NCBI RefSeq assembly: GCF_011601265.1
Contig: NZ_JAAOLX010000001.1
Span: forward strand, 310,001-374,000
Direction of reading: 5' to 3'
Source of the DNA: Iodobacter violaceini
Lineage (GTDB): Bacteria > Pseudomonadota > Gammaproteobacteria > Burkholderiales > Chitinibacteraceae
DNA: 64,000 bases
Position 1 is the first letter of the stretch. Each line of letters opens with the position of its first letter. The notes under the pieces are model-generated. The model was not told the origin of the DNA. It saw nothing but the letters and a program-made list of their open reading frames with translations, and ran no database searches. A program made the position numbers and the translations under genes. This document shows positions 17,112 to 26,661 of the stretch, piece by piece.

Positions 17112-20100
17112 ATGAATTTTTCTGCCTGGTCGATCAGAAACCCCATCCCGGCCATTATGTTATTTGTCTTACTGTCTTTAGCCGGTGTGCTGTCTTTTCA
17201 AAGCATGAAGGTGCAGGACTTCCCGGATATTGAGCTGCCAATGGTCACCGTAACGGCCATCCAGCCCGGGGCTGCGCCAGCTCAGCTGGAAAGCGAAGTG
17301 GCCAGAAAACTGGAAAACTCCGTTTCTGCCTTACAAGGGGTAAAGCACGTTTACAGCAAAATTCAAGACGGCACCGTCATGCTCACGGTGGAATTTGTAC
17401 TTGAAAAACCCACCAATGAAGCCGTAGAAGACGTACGAAATGCCATCAGCGGGGTACGCGGGGATCTGCCCAGCGATCTGAAAGACCCCATTATCGGCAA
17501 GGTAGAATTCTCCAGCGTGCCGTTTCTGGTTTTCACCGTTGCATCCGGCACCTTAGGCGAAGAAGCCCTTTCCTGGCTGGTGGATAACAAAATCAGCAAG
17601 GAAATCCGCTCTGTTTCCGGTGTGGGCAAGTTCTCCCGCGTCGGGGGGATCAACCGGGAAATTCGCGTAGAAATCGATCCTGCAAGGCTGGCGGCACTGA
17701 ATGTCAGTGCCGCCGAGGTTTCCCGCAGCCTGGCACAAACCCAGCGGGATTCATCCGGCGGGCGCAGCGATCTGATCGGCAGCGAGCAGGCAATCCGCAC
17801 GCTGTCTACCGTGCAAAGCGCGGGCGAATTAGGCCAGATGACCCTCCCTCTGAACGATGGCCGCAGCATCCGCCTCGATCAGGTTGCCACCATTACCGAC
17901 ACCACAGCCGAGCGCCGCTCGATTGCTCTTCTCGATGGCAAGCCTGTGGTGGGTTTTGAAATCAGCCGCTCACGCGGAGCAAGCGAAATTGAAGTCGCCG
18001 CAGGCATTCACGCGGCGCTGGCAAAGATCAAAGCCGCCAATGCGGGCCTCACCATTACCGAAGCCTACAATATGGCCGAGCCGGTGCAGGAATCCTTTGA
18101 CGGATCGATGAAGCTGCTATGGGAAGGCGCCCTGCTCGCAGTGCTGGTGGTATGGTGGTTTTTACGCGACTGGCGCGCCACCTTGGTTTCTGCCGCCGCC
18201 TTACCGCTCTCTATCTTGCCGGCCTTTATTGGCATGGCTTACCTGGGATTCAGCCTGAACACGGTCACGCTGCTGTCTTTGGCGCTGGTTGTCGGGATTC
18301 TGGTAGATGACGCAATTGTAGAAATCGAAAACATTGTCCGCCATTTACGCATGGGCAAATCACCGTATCAGGCCGCCATGGAAGCGGCGGATGAGATTGG
18401 TCTTGCCGTTATTGCCACGACATTTGCCCTTGTTGCCGTGTTTTTGCCCACCGCCTTTATGGCGGGCGTACCCGGAAAATTCTTTAAGCAATTTGGCTGG
18501 ACAGCCGCGCTGGCGGTCATGGCATCCCTGATTGTGGCGCGATTACTTACGCCAATGATGGCGGCATACCTGCTCAAACCCATCACCCATGAGCATAAAG
18601 ATGGCCGCATGATGCAGGGTTATTTAAAGCTGGCGCACTGGTGTTTAAGGCATCGCAAGCTGACAACGGTCTTCTCTTTGCTGTTTTTTATAGGCTCGCT
18701 GATGCTGGTGCCGCTGCTGCCCACCGGCTTTATTCCTCCCGATGACCGGTCGCAAACGCTGGTTAAAATTGAATTACCGCCCGGTGCCACGCTGGAAGAA
18801 ACCAGCAGCGTAGCCGAGCGCGCCCGCCTGCTGCTGGCTAGCGAAAAATCAGTGATCCGCATCTATACCGCCATTGGCGGCGGCGGCGCAGGTGCCGATC
18901 CTTTTGCTGCGGGCATTACCGAAGTCAACAAAGCGAATCTCACCTTAACACTGAGCGGGCGCACAGAGCGGGATAAAAAAATCATCATTGAATCCCGCTT
19001 ACGCGATTTACTTAAAGATATTCCAGGCGTACGCCTGAGTGTGGGTCTGGGCGGATCAGGTGAAAAATTTCAGCTGATTTTGCTGGGTGATGATCCGGCA
19101 ACCCTCGTTGCCACCGCACAAAATGTAGAACGCGATATGCGCACCATTCAAGGCGTGGGTGCGGTGACCTCAAGCGCCAGCCTGGTGCGCCCCGAAGTCA
19201 GCATCCGGCCGGATCTGGCCCGGGCGGCCGATTTAGGCGTCAGCATCAGCAGTATTTCGGACACCATTCGTATCTCTACGGTCGGCGATTTTGATACCCA
19301 GGTCGCCAAGCTTAATCTGCCCGAGCGGCAAATCCCCATCGTTGTGCGCCTGCCCGACAGCACGCGCAAAGATTTAGAACAAATCAAACTGCTGAAAGTG
19401 CCGGGCAAAAATGGCGATGTGATGCTGAGCGAAGTAGCCAGCGTTGAGCTGTCTTCCGGCCCCAGCCAGATTGACCGCTACGACCGGGCAAGAGACGTGA
19501 TTTTTGATATCGAGCTGAGCGGACGCTCGCTAGGGGATGTGAGCGCAGAAGTCGATAAGCTGCCCAGCCTGCTGCAACTGCCCAAGGGGGTAGAGCGTGC
19601 CGCCTTTGGTGATGCAGAAGAAATGAAAAAACTCTTCGCCAGCTTTGGCATTGCCATGCTCACTGGCGTGCTCTGCATTTATATGGTGCTGGTGCTGCTG
19701 TTTAAAGATTTTATGCAGCCCGTCACCATTCTGGCGGCTTTGCCTTTATCGATTGGCGGCGCATTTTTGGCGCTCTTAATCGCGCAAAGCTCATTCTCAA
19801 TGCCCACGCTGATTGGCTTGATTATGCTCATGGGCATCGCCACCAAAAACTCCATTTTGCTGGTCGAATACGCCATCGTCGCCCGCCGGGACGGCATGAG
19901 CCGCTTTGACGCGCTGATGGACGCAGGCTTAAAACGCGCCCGCCCCATCGTCATGACCACCATTGCCATGGGCGCAGGTATGTTGCCGATTGCACTGGGC
20001 ATCGGCATCGACCCCAGCTTCAGATCGCCCATGGCCATTGCCGTAATCGGCGGCCTGATCACCTCCACCCTGCTCAGCCTCCTGGTGGTGCCAGTGGTAT

Positions 20101-20180
20101 TTACCTTTGTGGATGATTTTGTGCAGTGGCTTAGCAAGCACAGGAAGGGCAAGGCAGGAGCGAGCCCGGCAGAAAGCTGA
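17112..20180 (+). CDS. RND multidrug efflux transporter (AcrB/HAE1 family)
   Basis: Inner-membrane proton-driven pump of 1022 residues. It has twelve predicted transmembrane segments in the standard 1+5 / 1+5 layout: TM1 at 12-30, then a periplasmic loop of about 300 residues, and the second half repeating this from about 520. The proton-relay pair is Asp399-Asp400 in GILVDDAIVEIENI, and the cytoplasmic-loop motif GVPGKFFKQFGW is present. An AAGGAT site precedes the ATG. The substrate cannot be read from sequence. It completes the tripartite pump, with the repeat of copy B immediately upstream. Confidence 0.96.
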   Translation: MNFSAWSIRNPIPAIMLFVLLSLAGVLSFQSMKVQDFPDIELPMVTVTAIQPGAAPAQLESEVARKLENSVSALQGVKHVYSKIQDGTVMLTVEFVLEKPTNEAVEDVRNAISGVRGDLPSDLKDPIIGKVEFSSVPFLVFTVASGTLGEEALSWLVDNKISKEIRSVSGVGKFSRVGGINREIRVEIDPARLAALNVSAAEVSRSLAQTQRDSSGGRSDLIGSEQAIRTLSTVQSAGELGQMTLPLNDGRSIRLDQVATITDTTAERRSIALLDGKPVVGFEISRSRGASEIEVAAGIHAALAKIKAANAGLTITEAYNMAEPVQESFDGSMKLLWEGALLAVLVVWWFLRDWRATLVSAAALPLSILPAFIGMAYLGFSLNTVTLLSLALVVGILVDDAIVEIENIVRHLRMGKSPYQAAMEAADEIGLAVIATTFALVAVFLPTAFMAGVPGKFFKQFGWTAALAVMASLIVARLLTPMMAAYLLKPITHEHKDGRMMQGYLKLAHWCLRHRKLTTVFSLLFFIGSLMLVPLLPTGFIPPDDRSQTLVKIELPPGATLEETSSVAERARLLLASEKSVIRIYTAIGGGGAGADPFAAGITEVNKANLTLTLSGRTERDKKIIIESRLRDLLKDIPGVRLSVGLGGSGEKFQLILLGDDPATLVATAQNVERDMRTIQGVGAVTSSASLVRPEVSIRPDLARAADLGVSISSISDTIRISTVGDFDTQVAKLNLPERQIPIVVRLPDSTRKDLEQIKLLKVPGKNGDVMLSEVASVELSSGPSQIDRYDRARDVIFDIELSGRSLGDVSAEVDKLPSLLQLPKGVERAAFGDAEEMKKLFASFGIAMLTGVLCIYMVLVLLFKDFMQPVTILAALPLSIGGAFLALLIAQSSFSMPTLIGLIMLMGIATKNSILLVEYAIVARRDGMSRFDALMDAGLKRARPIVMTTIAMGAGMLPIALGIGIDPSFRSPMAIAVIGGLITSTLLSLLVVPVVFTFVDDFVQWLSKHRKGKAGASPAES

Positions 20181-20195
20181 ATCCAGCCAGCAGCC

Positions 20196-20288
20196 CATGT
20201 CGGGTTACGCGATAAAGCCGCTAAGCCGGCCTGCGGATCTGCAGGACATCGTATTTGCAGGTCGTTTAGCTATGCGTTACCCGACATG
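20196..20288. repeat. Palindromic repeat (family 3)
   Basis: Inverted arms CATGTCGGGTTACGC (20196-20210) and GCGTTACCCGACATG (20274-20288), 14 of 15 paired, around a GC-rich middle. It relates to the inner palindrome near 8317 and lies 16 bases after the pump stop, where it may end transcription. Confidence 0.75.
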
Positions 20289-20339
20289 CACTGCCACTTC
20301 ATCAAACCTAAACTCTGAAAAATCACCAGGTTCAACCCC

Positions 20340-20921
20340 ATGCCATCCATCGTCATTATTTACCACTCAGCAAGCGGCACGACGGCACAATTGGCTGATG
20401 CCATTTTTGCCGGTGCTCAGGAGCTGGCCACGCCATCGGTTTACCGCATCAGCGGTACAGAAATCATTGCCGGGCGCTTTAAAAATGAAGAAATCTGGGC
20501 GCAACTCGATCAGGCTGACGCGATTATCTTTGGCAGCCCCACTTATATGGGCGGGCCTTCGGCACAATTTAAAGCGTTTGCCGATGCCTCGGGGGAGCGC
20601 TGGAGCCAGCGCGCCTGGGCAAATAAAATCGCAGCAGGTTTCACCATTGGCAGCAACTTAAACGGGGATCAATTTAATACCCTGCTCTCATTGAGCGTGC
20701 TGGCGGCTCAGCACGGCATGCTCTGGTGTGGCGTGGATATTCCTGGAGGTTATGACGAACAAGGCCGTAACCGGCTGGGCACTCAGCTAGGGGTCGCAGC
20801 ACAAAGCAATGATGGACAAGTGAATGCCATTGATTTAATGACTGCGCATTATTTAGGTATGCGCGTCGCGCAAATTGCCCTGAAAATGGGCAACAAACCC
20901 ATACCCAAGGACACCCCATGA
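20340..20921 (+). CDS. Flavodoxin-family NAD(P)H-dependent oxidoreductase
   Basis: A 193-residue protein with the flavodoxin-like fold of the WrbA/NQO branch. The FMN phosphate loop is HSASGTTAQL (9-18); the second FMN loop is GSPTYMGGPSAQFKAF at about 67-82. A WrbA-like GFTIGSN strand follows. It probably reduces quinones or other small acceptors, but the specific substrate is unknown. Its stop overlaps the start of the next small gene (ATGA), so they are co-translated. Confidence 0.85.
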   Translation: MPSIVIIYHSASGTTAQLADAIFAGAQELATPSVYRISGTEIIAGRFKNEEIWAQLDQADAIIFGSPTYMGGPSAQFKAFADASGERWSQRAWANKIAAGFTIGSNLNGDQFNTLLSLSVLAAQHGMLWCGVDIPGGYDEQGRNRLGTQLGVAAQSNDGQVNAIDLMTAHYLGMRVAQIALKMGNKPIPKDTP

Positions 20922-21172
20922 AATACATCGCACTAAGAGTTCGTACCGCCATGCTGGTTCACGGCTATACCGCCGAGAACAAGGAAATCGTCGAAGAATT
21001 CCATGATGAACCTTTCTTAGAAAAACTGATCGCGATTGAGCGAATTCAATCTGTTACCGAAAAATATCTGCTGGTCAGCTCATCGCATGGCCGGGTGATG
21101 TATTGGGAATATGAGGGCGATCTGGATTCGATTGCACAAAGATTAAATGCGGCGGGCTTACTTGTTGCCTGA
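20918..21172 (+). CDS. Small conserved-looking protein of unknown function
   Basis: An 84-residue soluble protein without signal peptide (MKYIALRVRTAMLVHGYTAE). It has an alternating strand-helix pattern and acidic character, with no motif I recognise. The four-base overlap with the flavodoxin gene and a 26-base overlap with the following GNAT gene argue that it is a real member of this operon. Confidence 0.7.
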   Translation: MKYIALRVRTAMLVHGYTAENKEIVEEFHDEPFLEKLIAIERIQSVTEKYLLVSSSHGRVMYWEYEGDLDSIAQRLNAAGLLVA

Positions 21173-21716
21173 TCATACTCAGCCCCTCTTCCCTGTCATT
21201 CAAACCCCGCGCTTAAACCTGCGCGAGCTGGTGGAGGACGACGCGCCAGCGATCTTTGCCATTCATAGTGATGCAGACGCCATGCGCTGGTTTGGCTGCG
21301 ATACCATGGCGGATCTTGCTGCAGCAAGCCAGTTGATTAAGGTTTTTGCAAGCTGGCGCACCATGCCCAATCCTGGCACGCGCTGGGGCATTGAATATCA
21401 GGGGCAAATTGTTGGCAGCTGCGGGATGTTTAAGTGGGATAAAAATGCAAAGCACTGCCATCTTGGCTACGAGCTGGCACAAAGCCACTGGGGCCAGGGC
21501 CTGATGCGCGAAGCTTTGCTGGCTATCCTTACCTGGGGCTTTGAAAATATGGCGCTTAATCGAATCCAGGCACAGGTACACCCGCAAAACAGGGCTTCGA
21601 TTAAATCACTGGAGTCGCTTGGTTTTGTGCAGGAAGGCTGCTTCAGGGAAGCAGGATTCTGGCATGGGCAGCACCATGATTTATTGCAATACGCGCTGCT
21701 CAAAAGGGATTGGTAA
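21147..21716 (+). CDS. GNAT N-acetyltransferase, RimJ/RimL type
   Basis: A 189-residue acetyltransferase of the RimJ/RimL/ribosomal-protein group. The sequence TPRLNLRELVEDDAPAIFAIH and the acetyl-CoA loop HWGQGLMREAL mark the family, followed by NRIQAQVHPQNRASIKSLES and LGFVQEG. The ATG at 21147 overlaps the previous gene; TTG codons at 21162-21165 after that gene's end are alternative starts. The substrate is unknown. A second GNAT gene follows two bases after its stop. Confidence 0.9.
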   Translation: MRRAYLLPDHTQPLFPVIQTPRLNLRELVEDDAPAIFAIHSDADAMRWFGCDTMADLAAASQLIKVFASWRTMPNPGTRWGIEYQGQIVGSCGMFKWDKNAKHCHLGYELAQSHWGQGLMREALLAILTWGFENMALNRIQAQVHPQNRASIKSLESLGFVQEGCFREAGFWHGQHHDLLQYALLKRDW

Positions 21717-21718
21717 GC

Positions 21719-22309
21719 ATGAGAGCGCTGAGCACCACCGATCTGATTTTAGAACCGCAAGCTGCAGCCCATGCAGATGAAATGTTTGCCGTGCTGAGCG
21801 ATCCGGCCATTTACGAGTTTGAAAATGCACCGCCGCCTTCTGCAGACTGGCTGCGTGCCCGCTTTAGCAGGCAGGAAACCAGAAGATCCCCCGATGGCAA
21901 TGAACAATGGCTGAACTGGGTGATCAGGCTTAATACGTCACAGCAATCAGCGGGCTATGTGCAGGCTACGATTACCGGCCAGCACGCCCTTATTGCTTAT
22001 GAATTATCGAGCCAATATTGGGGCAAAGGCATTGCGCGGGCGGCAGTCAGTATCGTACTGCAAGAATTAGCCCGGCATTATGGGATCAGGCAGTATTTTG
22101 CTATTTTGAAACAGCGCAATTTTCGCTCTAAAAAACTGCTCGACAGGCTGGGCTTTGTGCAGGCATCAACCGGTCAATTAAGCATGTTAAACCCGGATAA
22201 AGATGAAAACGCCATGGCCCTCAGCGTTCAGGCAAGCGGCCCTGCTTTACCCGTGCCACACCACGCTTGCGGCCATTCTTCCAAAGGCGCGGGGCGGCCA
22301 AAGTGGTAG
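21719..22309 (+). CDS. GNAT N-acetyltransferase with C-terminal tail antisense to the next gene
   Basis: A second RimJ/RimL-type GNAT of 196 residues from the ATG at 21719 (MRALSTTDLILEP), starting right after the stop of the first. The acetyl-CoA loop is YWGKGIARAAV and the C-terminal NFRSKKLLDRLGFVQ is conserved. After about residue 165 the sequence becomes a low-complexity tail (GPALPVPHHACGHSSKG) encoded opposite the 3' end of the EAL gene. The two reading frames overlap convergently for 82 bases. The tail looks like read-through into antisense sequence rather than part of the fold. Confidence 0.85.
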   Translation: MRALSTTDLILEPQAAAHADEMFAVLSDPAIYEFENAPPPSADWLRARFSRQETRRSPDGNEQWLNWVIRLNTSQQSAGYVQATITGQHALIAYELSSQYWGKGIARAAVSIVLQELARHYGIRQYFAILKQRNFRSKKLLDRLGFVQASTGQLSMLNPDKDENAMALSVQASGPALPVPHHACGHSSKGAGRPKW

Positions 22310-24873
22310 CCCTGCGCGCGCTGGCAGCCCAGCTCGTATAATCTTTGGGCTTGCTCGGCGGTTTCTACCCCTTCAGCCACCAGAGGCACATCAAACCCTG
22401 CAGCAAGGCGGATAATCGCGGAAATAATGGCTTCGCTCTTATGATTATCCAAAAAGCGGCTGACAAAAGACTGATCAATTTTCAGGCAGTCAAAGGCAAA
22501 CTGATGCAAATAAGACATCGATGAATAGCCCGTACCAAAATCATCAATCGCAATAGATACTCCCAGATTTCTGATCCGCCCAATCAAAGTGGCAATCACA
22601 TTACTGTCTTCAATCAAAATAGATTCAGTAATTTCCAGCGTTAAATTATGGGGGGGCAAATGATACTCAAGCAGGATGTTTTCCAGATTCTGATAAAAAT
22701 CAGACTGAATCAGCTGCCGCACAGAAACATTGACATGCACATCAAAATCACTGGCCCAGCCATTTTTTAAACGCCCGGCAATCTGGCGGCATGATTCACG
22801 CAACACCCAATTACCAATTTGTAAAATCAAACCTGATTCTTCAGCTAAGGGAATAAACACACCGGGTGCAACCAAGCCACGCTGGCCGCTTTGCCAGCGC
22901 ACTAAAGCCTCTGCCCCAATCACCTGGCTGTCATTTAAACTGACAACAGGCTGAAAATAGATTCTGAATTCATTTTTTTCTATGGCTGCATTTAATTCAG
23001 CAATTAAATGTATTTTTTTAGCTGATTGCTCAGCCATGCTGCCCTGAAATACTTCATAAGAAATCGGGCCTTTTTCTTTAGCCTTACTCAGTGCCATGCT
23101 GGCATTGCGCATATTTTCAATCAAATCGTCATGGTTAAAAGGGGCGCAGACTACACCCAAACTGGCTGTAATCAAAACCTCATCATATTGCAAATTAAAA
23201 GACTGCGAAAAACTGCCCTGAAAACTGTTAATTAAATGATCGAGGCTGGTTTGATTAAAATCGACAGGCAGGCACACCACAAATTCTGTTTCTGCCACAC
23301 GGGCAAACAAGGCTTTTTCCGGCAAATGCGGCTTCAGATTATTGACAATAGCACAGAGCAATTCTTCGCCCTGTTCATAACCAATACTGTCGTGAATACT
23401 GCGGTAATTATCCAGACCAATCAAAAACAAAGCATCCCATTTCATATCTGGCGTTTTTTTAACCAGCTCCAGCATTTCCTCAAGCAAGCCTTCCCTGCTC
23501 AGCAGCCCGGTAATATGATCATGGCGGATACGGTAATTAAGCTGATCAAAAGAGCAGGACAAAGCATTCGACATTTCATCAAATGCATTGGCCAGTAATT
23601 TGGTTTCTTTAAGCTGCAGCCCGCCAGCAATCGTAGGCTGCCACTCTTGTTTTGCCAAAAGCCGGGCGGTTTGTGCTGCAAGCAAAATAGGCTTTGTAAT
23701 GCTGGCAATGGTTTTCCATGCCACCAGAGCAGCAAACAAACCAATGCTTAATACAATAATAAAGGTAATCAGCATATCTTTTTTAAGCGTGCCTAATAAA
23801 TCACGCTCCGGGATTAAAACAACAATACGCCAATTTAAACCATTACCATCCACTACCGGAGAAACACGGCCATATATTTTTTCACCATTCAGATTAAATT
23901 CGAAATCTTTCACATCTTTTTTTAATAAAAGCGGCGCACTGGTTTTTACCATCAGATTTGAGCTGTCTTTAGGTTTAAGCAGCTTGGCACTTTCCTGATT
24001 TGGCAATTTTAATAAGGGCATGCGGGGCAAAGGGTCTTCATGGGTAGAGTGCGAAATAAGCTCGTTATTTTCCCCAACAATATAAATTGCACCATGGCCC
24101 AGATTAGGGCTGGCCCGCAGATAGCCATCAAAATTATCCAGCTTAATATCGCTGGCCACAACGCCAATAAAATTAGCAGCCCCATCATATAGCGGGCTGC
24201 TGAAAGAAACGGTAATCCCCTGTACTGCATCGTAATCCTGATAAGCCGCTGTCCAGGATGGTTTTTTACTTTTTCCAACCGGGGCATACCATGGCCTTGG
24301 CCTTGGATCATAATGTTCAAATTGATTTAAAATGGGATCAGACGATTGCAAACCTTTATAAAAATTTAAATAACCATTCGTTCTGCTGTCTTTAAGCAGC
24401 AGAGAAAATTGATTGGTTAAAATCTCCCGGCTGATTGCAATATATTCACCATGCACAGAGCCAAATGAAATCAGGCTCAGTTGTTTCTGATCGGGGAAAA
24501 TCTCGCCCAAAATATGGGCAAACGGCACTTCAAATTGTGATAAATCCTTATCTAAAGGCGAATACTGCTCTCTCATCAGCACGGCCACCATTCGGTTGGC
24601 CAGCGCCGGGGCACGCAAAAAAACATTTAAATCGCTGCGCACAGCCGCTACTTCAGCCGAAATCACTTTGCTGCTTAAATCTTTAAGCATTTTGGATTGA
24701 TTGCGCATTTGCAAACTAATAATCGAACCCAGCGTTAATGCCAGCATAATGATAAAAGTAGCAGTAACGGCAAACTGGAGTGACACCCTTCCGCGCAGTT
24801 TCAAATTTTCTAGTCCCAAAGCATGCCTCAACTTTTTAAGAATTTCACTGCGCAGCAAAACATCATCTGCCAT
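22228..24873 (-). CDS. Membrane sensor with Cache, degenerate GGDEF and EAL domains (c-di-GMP phosphodiesterase)
   Basis: An 881-residue inner-membrane protein. TM1 is at about 32-54, a large periplasmic double-Cache sensor at about 60-350 (WYAPVGKSKKPSWTAAY region), TM2 at about 358-380, then a HAMP-like linker. The GGDEF domain is degenerate: the signature reads AETEF in FARVAETEFVVCLP, so cyclase activity is not expected. The EAL domain is complete: EALVRW, LEITES, IDDFGTGYSS, KIDQSFV, EGVET and QGYHFGRP. It should therefore hydrolyse c-di-GMP in response to an extracytoplasmic ligand. The gene stands alone and is convergent with the GNAT pair. Confidence 0.93.
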   Translation of the reverse strand: MADDVLLRSEILKKLRHALGLENLKLRGRVSLQFAVTATFIIMLALTLGSIISLQMRNQSKMLKDLSSKVISAEVAAVRSDLNVFLRAPALANRMVAVLMREQYSPLDKDLSQFEVPFAHILGEIFPDQKQLSLISFGSVHGEYIAISREILTNQFSLLLKDSRTNGYLNFYKGLQSSDPILNQFEHYDPRPRPWYAPVGKSKKPSWTAAYQDYDAVQGITVSFSSPLYDGAANFIGVVASDIKLDNFDGYLRASPNLGHGAIYIVGENNELISHSTHEDPLPRMPLLKLPNQESAKLLKPKDSSNLMVKTSAPLLLKKDVKDFEFNLNGEKIYGRVSPVVDGNGLNWRIVVLIPERDLLGTLKKDMLITFIIVLSIGLFAALVAWKTIASITKPILLAAQTARLLAKQEWQPTIAGGLQLKETKLLANAFDEMSNALSCSFDQLNYRIRHDHITGLLSREGLLEEMLELVKKTPDMKWDALFLIGLDNYRSIHDSIGYEQGEELLCAIVNNLKPHLPEKALFARVAETEFVVCLPVDFNQTSLDHLINSFQGSFSQSFNLQYDEVLITASLGVVCAPFNHDDLIENMRNASMALSKAKEKGPISYEVFQGSMAEQSAKKIHLIAELNAAIEKNEFRIYFQPVVSLNDSQVIGAEALVRWQSGQRGLVAPGVFIPLAEESGLILQIGNWVLRESCRQIAGRLKNGWASDFDVHVNVSVRQLIQSDFYQNLENILLEYHLPPHNLTLEITESILIEDSNVIATLIGRIRNLGVSIAIDDFGTGYSSMSYLHQFAFDCLKIDQSFVSRFLDNHKSEAIISAIIRLAAGFDVPLVAEGVETAEQAQRLYELGCQRAQGYHFGRPAPLEEWPQAWCGTGKAGPLA

Positions 24874-25423
24874 GCGCTGCGCCCAGTAAGAACGAGGCCT
24901 TTATGCCATCTAAAGATCATGCACAAAGGTGCAGCTGATCATTCAATTTGTTTTAGATGGCTTAAAAAAAACAAGTGTTTATTTCAATTTAAGCCGATAT
25001 TTGTTGCGGCTTGTTCAGTGCAATAAACCGATTTAAATTGGAGAATACCGGATTCAGCGCCGTATATTACTAAATTCTAATGTATATGACTACAAACCCT
25101 ATGCAAAAACAGCAAGCGATATGCTATCAGCCGCTTCAAATCGGCAACTGATGCATAGCCATTACATTAAGAGACATTCTTATCCCATACTAAATCCTAG
25201 ATCTAAAATTTTGCTTCTACAACAAGACTCTTATTGTTACAAGCATAAAAAAAATCGTAATGAAGTTAAGGCTTCAGTACGATTTTTTTTAACATTTGCT
25301 TAGGGATTAATACAATCAGCCAAAAAATCTATTTATCATTTAAATCCTCTGCTGCAATGTTTAATTGAAAAGAAGAAATTGAAGGGCCGTGCTGGTTTCA
25401 AACAAAGCCGCGGCATGGCAGGC
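24874..25423. other. AT-rich intergenic region
   Basis: About 550 bases with no credible gene. It holds the promoter of the EAL gene, a strong hairpin terminator at 25246-25290, and otherwise AT-rich sequence with no recognised motif. Confidence 0.5.
25246..25290 (-). terminator. Strong bidirectional terminator
   Basis: Inverted repeat AAAAAAAATCGTA ... TACGATTTTTTTT with an inner TGAAG/CTTCA stem. It lies about 135 bases after the stop of the ChaN-like gene. Confidence 0.8.
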
Positions 25424-26194
25424 TTAGAAACCCGCGCAGGGATCCGCCCTGTTTGCCGGAGCAATCAGCTGCTCCTGATCAAATGCCCCCTGCTTACTGC
25501 CTTCAACAAAGCCCACAGACAGTGTTCCAGGCAGCCAAACCGGCACGCCCATATCGCGGCGCACATGGCCATTGCCCGCCAGCAGTACCACACCCCGCGA
25601 CTGGTAAGGCTTCATGACTTTAGCCATCATCGCATCGCGGGCGATTTGTGCCAGCGCCATGCCATCCAGTAAGTTTTCCGGTAGCTTATTGCAATGCCCC
25701 ACGCGTACTTCTTCACGCTGAGCAGCCAATAAACCCGCAGGTAGCTGAGTCAGCCCCAGCTCTTTGGCATCAGGCAGCGAAGAAAGGCCGGACTTCACCA
25801 CTTCAGATGCATCCTGGCGCGATAAATTAGCCGCAATAACCGGCAAATCGTAGCGCATGGCCAGTGCGATCACCGGCCGGTAAAGCGGCCAATCCCAGCG
25901 CTTGCCACCGATTTTTTGAATTAAATAATCAGGATTATCCGGCTGCTCCAAACGCGCCTGATCTAATTCGGCCTGGCGTTCCACATCAAACTGCTCCATG
26001 GCAATTGCCGGGCGCCAGCCTGCTTGCACGGCTTTTTCTAAAGCCTGAAAACGCGCCTGATGCCCCAGGGCGTTATCGTGCACTTCGCCCATCAGCACAT
26101 AAGATTTCCCGGCAAATGGCGTGCTGGCCGGGCTGTTGGCACATGCGCCTAAAACAAGCGCCGCACAGAGGGCGGGGAGGATTTTTTTATACAT
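25424..26194 (-). CDS. chaN: ChaN-like lipoprotein (iron-regulated, heme-binding family)
   Basis: A 256-residue lipoprotein from the ATG at 26194 (MYKKILPALCAALVLGACAN), with AAGG upstream and lipobox LGAC. A longer frame upstream runs into repeat copy C and is not the real start. Family motifs are LMGEVHDNALGHQARF near the N-terminus, AMEQFDVERQ, and AGNGHVRRDMGVPVWL near the C-terminus. Campylobacter ChaN binds heme at the outer membrane and is Fur-regulated. Here it lies at the edge of the heme island on the chuWXY strand, supporting a role in heme or iron handling. No Fur box is visible directly upstream. Confidence 0.88.
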   Translation of the reverse strand: MYKKILPALCAALVLGACANSPASTPFAGKSYVLMGEVHDNALGHQARFQALEKAVQAGWRPAIAMEQFDVERQAELDQARLEQPDNPDYLIQKIGGKRWDWPLYRPVIALAMRYDLPVIAANLSRQDASEVVKSGLSSLPDAKELGLTQLPAGLLAAQREEVRVGHCNKLPENLLDGMALAQIARDAMMAKVMKPYQSRGVVLLAGNGHVRRDMGVPVWLPGTLSVGFVEGSKQGAFDQEQLIAPANRADPCAGF

Positions 26195-26241
26195 GTGTGC
26201 CTTAGCAAATGAATGGTGGTGACAAATCGGTGAATCTCTCT

Positions 26242-26597
26242 GGGCGGGTGAAACCCCATGTGCGCTAACCAATTTGGTTTTTAGTAGCAAACAAAGAAAA
26301 AAGATGATGACTATGCTCTCGGCACGGTGCTTTAAAGTCCCCTTGAAACACGCCGTAGCAAGAAACAAGCGGGGCGGGGTTTCGGCCAGGGAGCGAGGCA
26401 GCGAGCCAATCCCGCCTGCCGCCGACTGTCCGCAGCGAAGGGGCCCTCGTGTTTTTGAGTTTGTCGCTTGGCTTCGTTTCCTGGCCGTTCAAAAAAGGAA
26501 GGCCCCCGCGGTGGCCAACCGCTCCAAAATCAACGTACCGAAGGCACTAACAAGGTCTTTTTTATTTTGATTTGCACACATCGGGTTACACCCGCCC
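26242..26597 (+). repeat. Dispersed repeat family 1, copy C (complete)
   Basis: A complete 356 bp copy with imperfect inverted ends: GGGCGGGTGAAACCCCATGT... at the left against the complement GGGCGGGTGTAACCCGATGT... at the right (21 of 24 paired). Left subterminal sequence is GCGCTAACCAATTTGG. The core contains CACGCCGTAGCAAGAAAC, GGGCGGGGTTTCGGCCAGGG and GTACCGAAGGCACTAAC. There is no transposase frame and no clear target duplication. It sits between chaN and the chuY-like gene. Confidence 0.88.
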
Positions 26598-26661
26598 TAA
26601 GATCCATGCTTATAAATGAGCGGCAGCTGGGCTGTGCCCAGCCAACAAGTGTTAAGTAGAA

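Noticed and set aside
20107-20661. Long open frame overlapping the efflux pump end and the flavodoxin gene
   Set aside because: It is in a shifted frame relative to two well-supported genes and crosses the palindromic repeat; no recognisable product.
26195-26368. N-terminal extension of the ChaN-like gene
   Set aside because: The extension is translated repeat sequence from copy C. The true start at 26194 gives a lipoprotein signal peptide with a ribosome-binding site.
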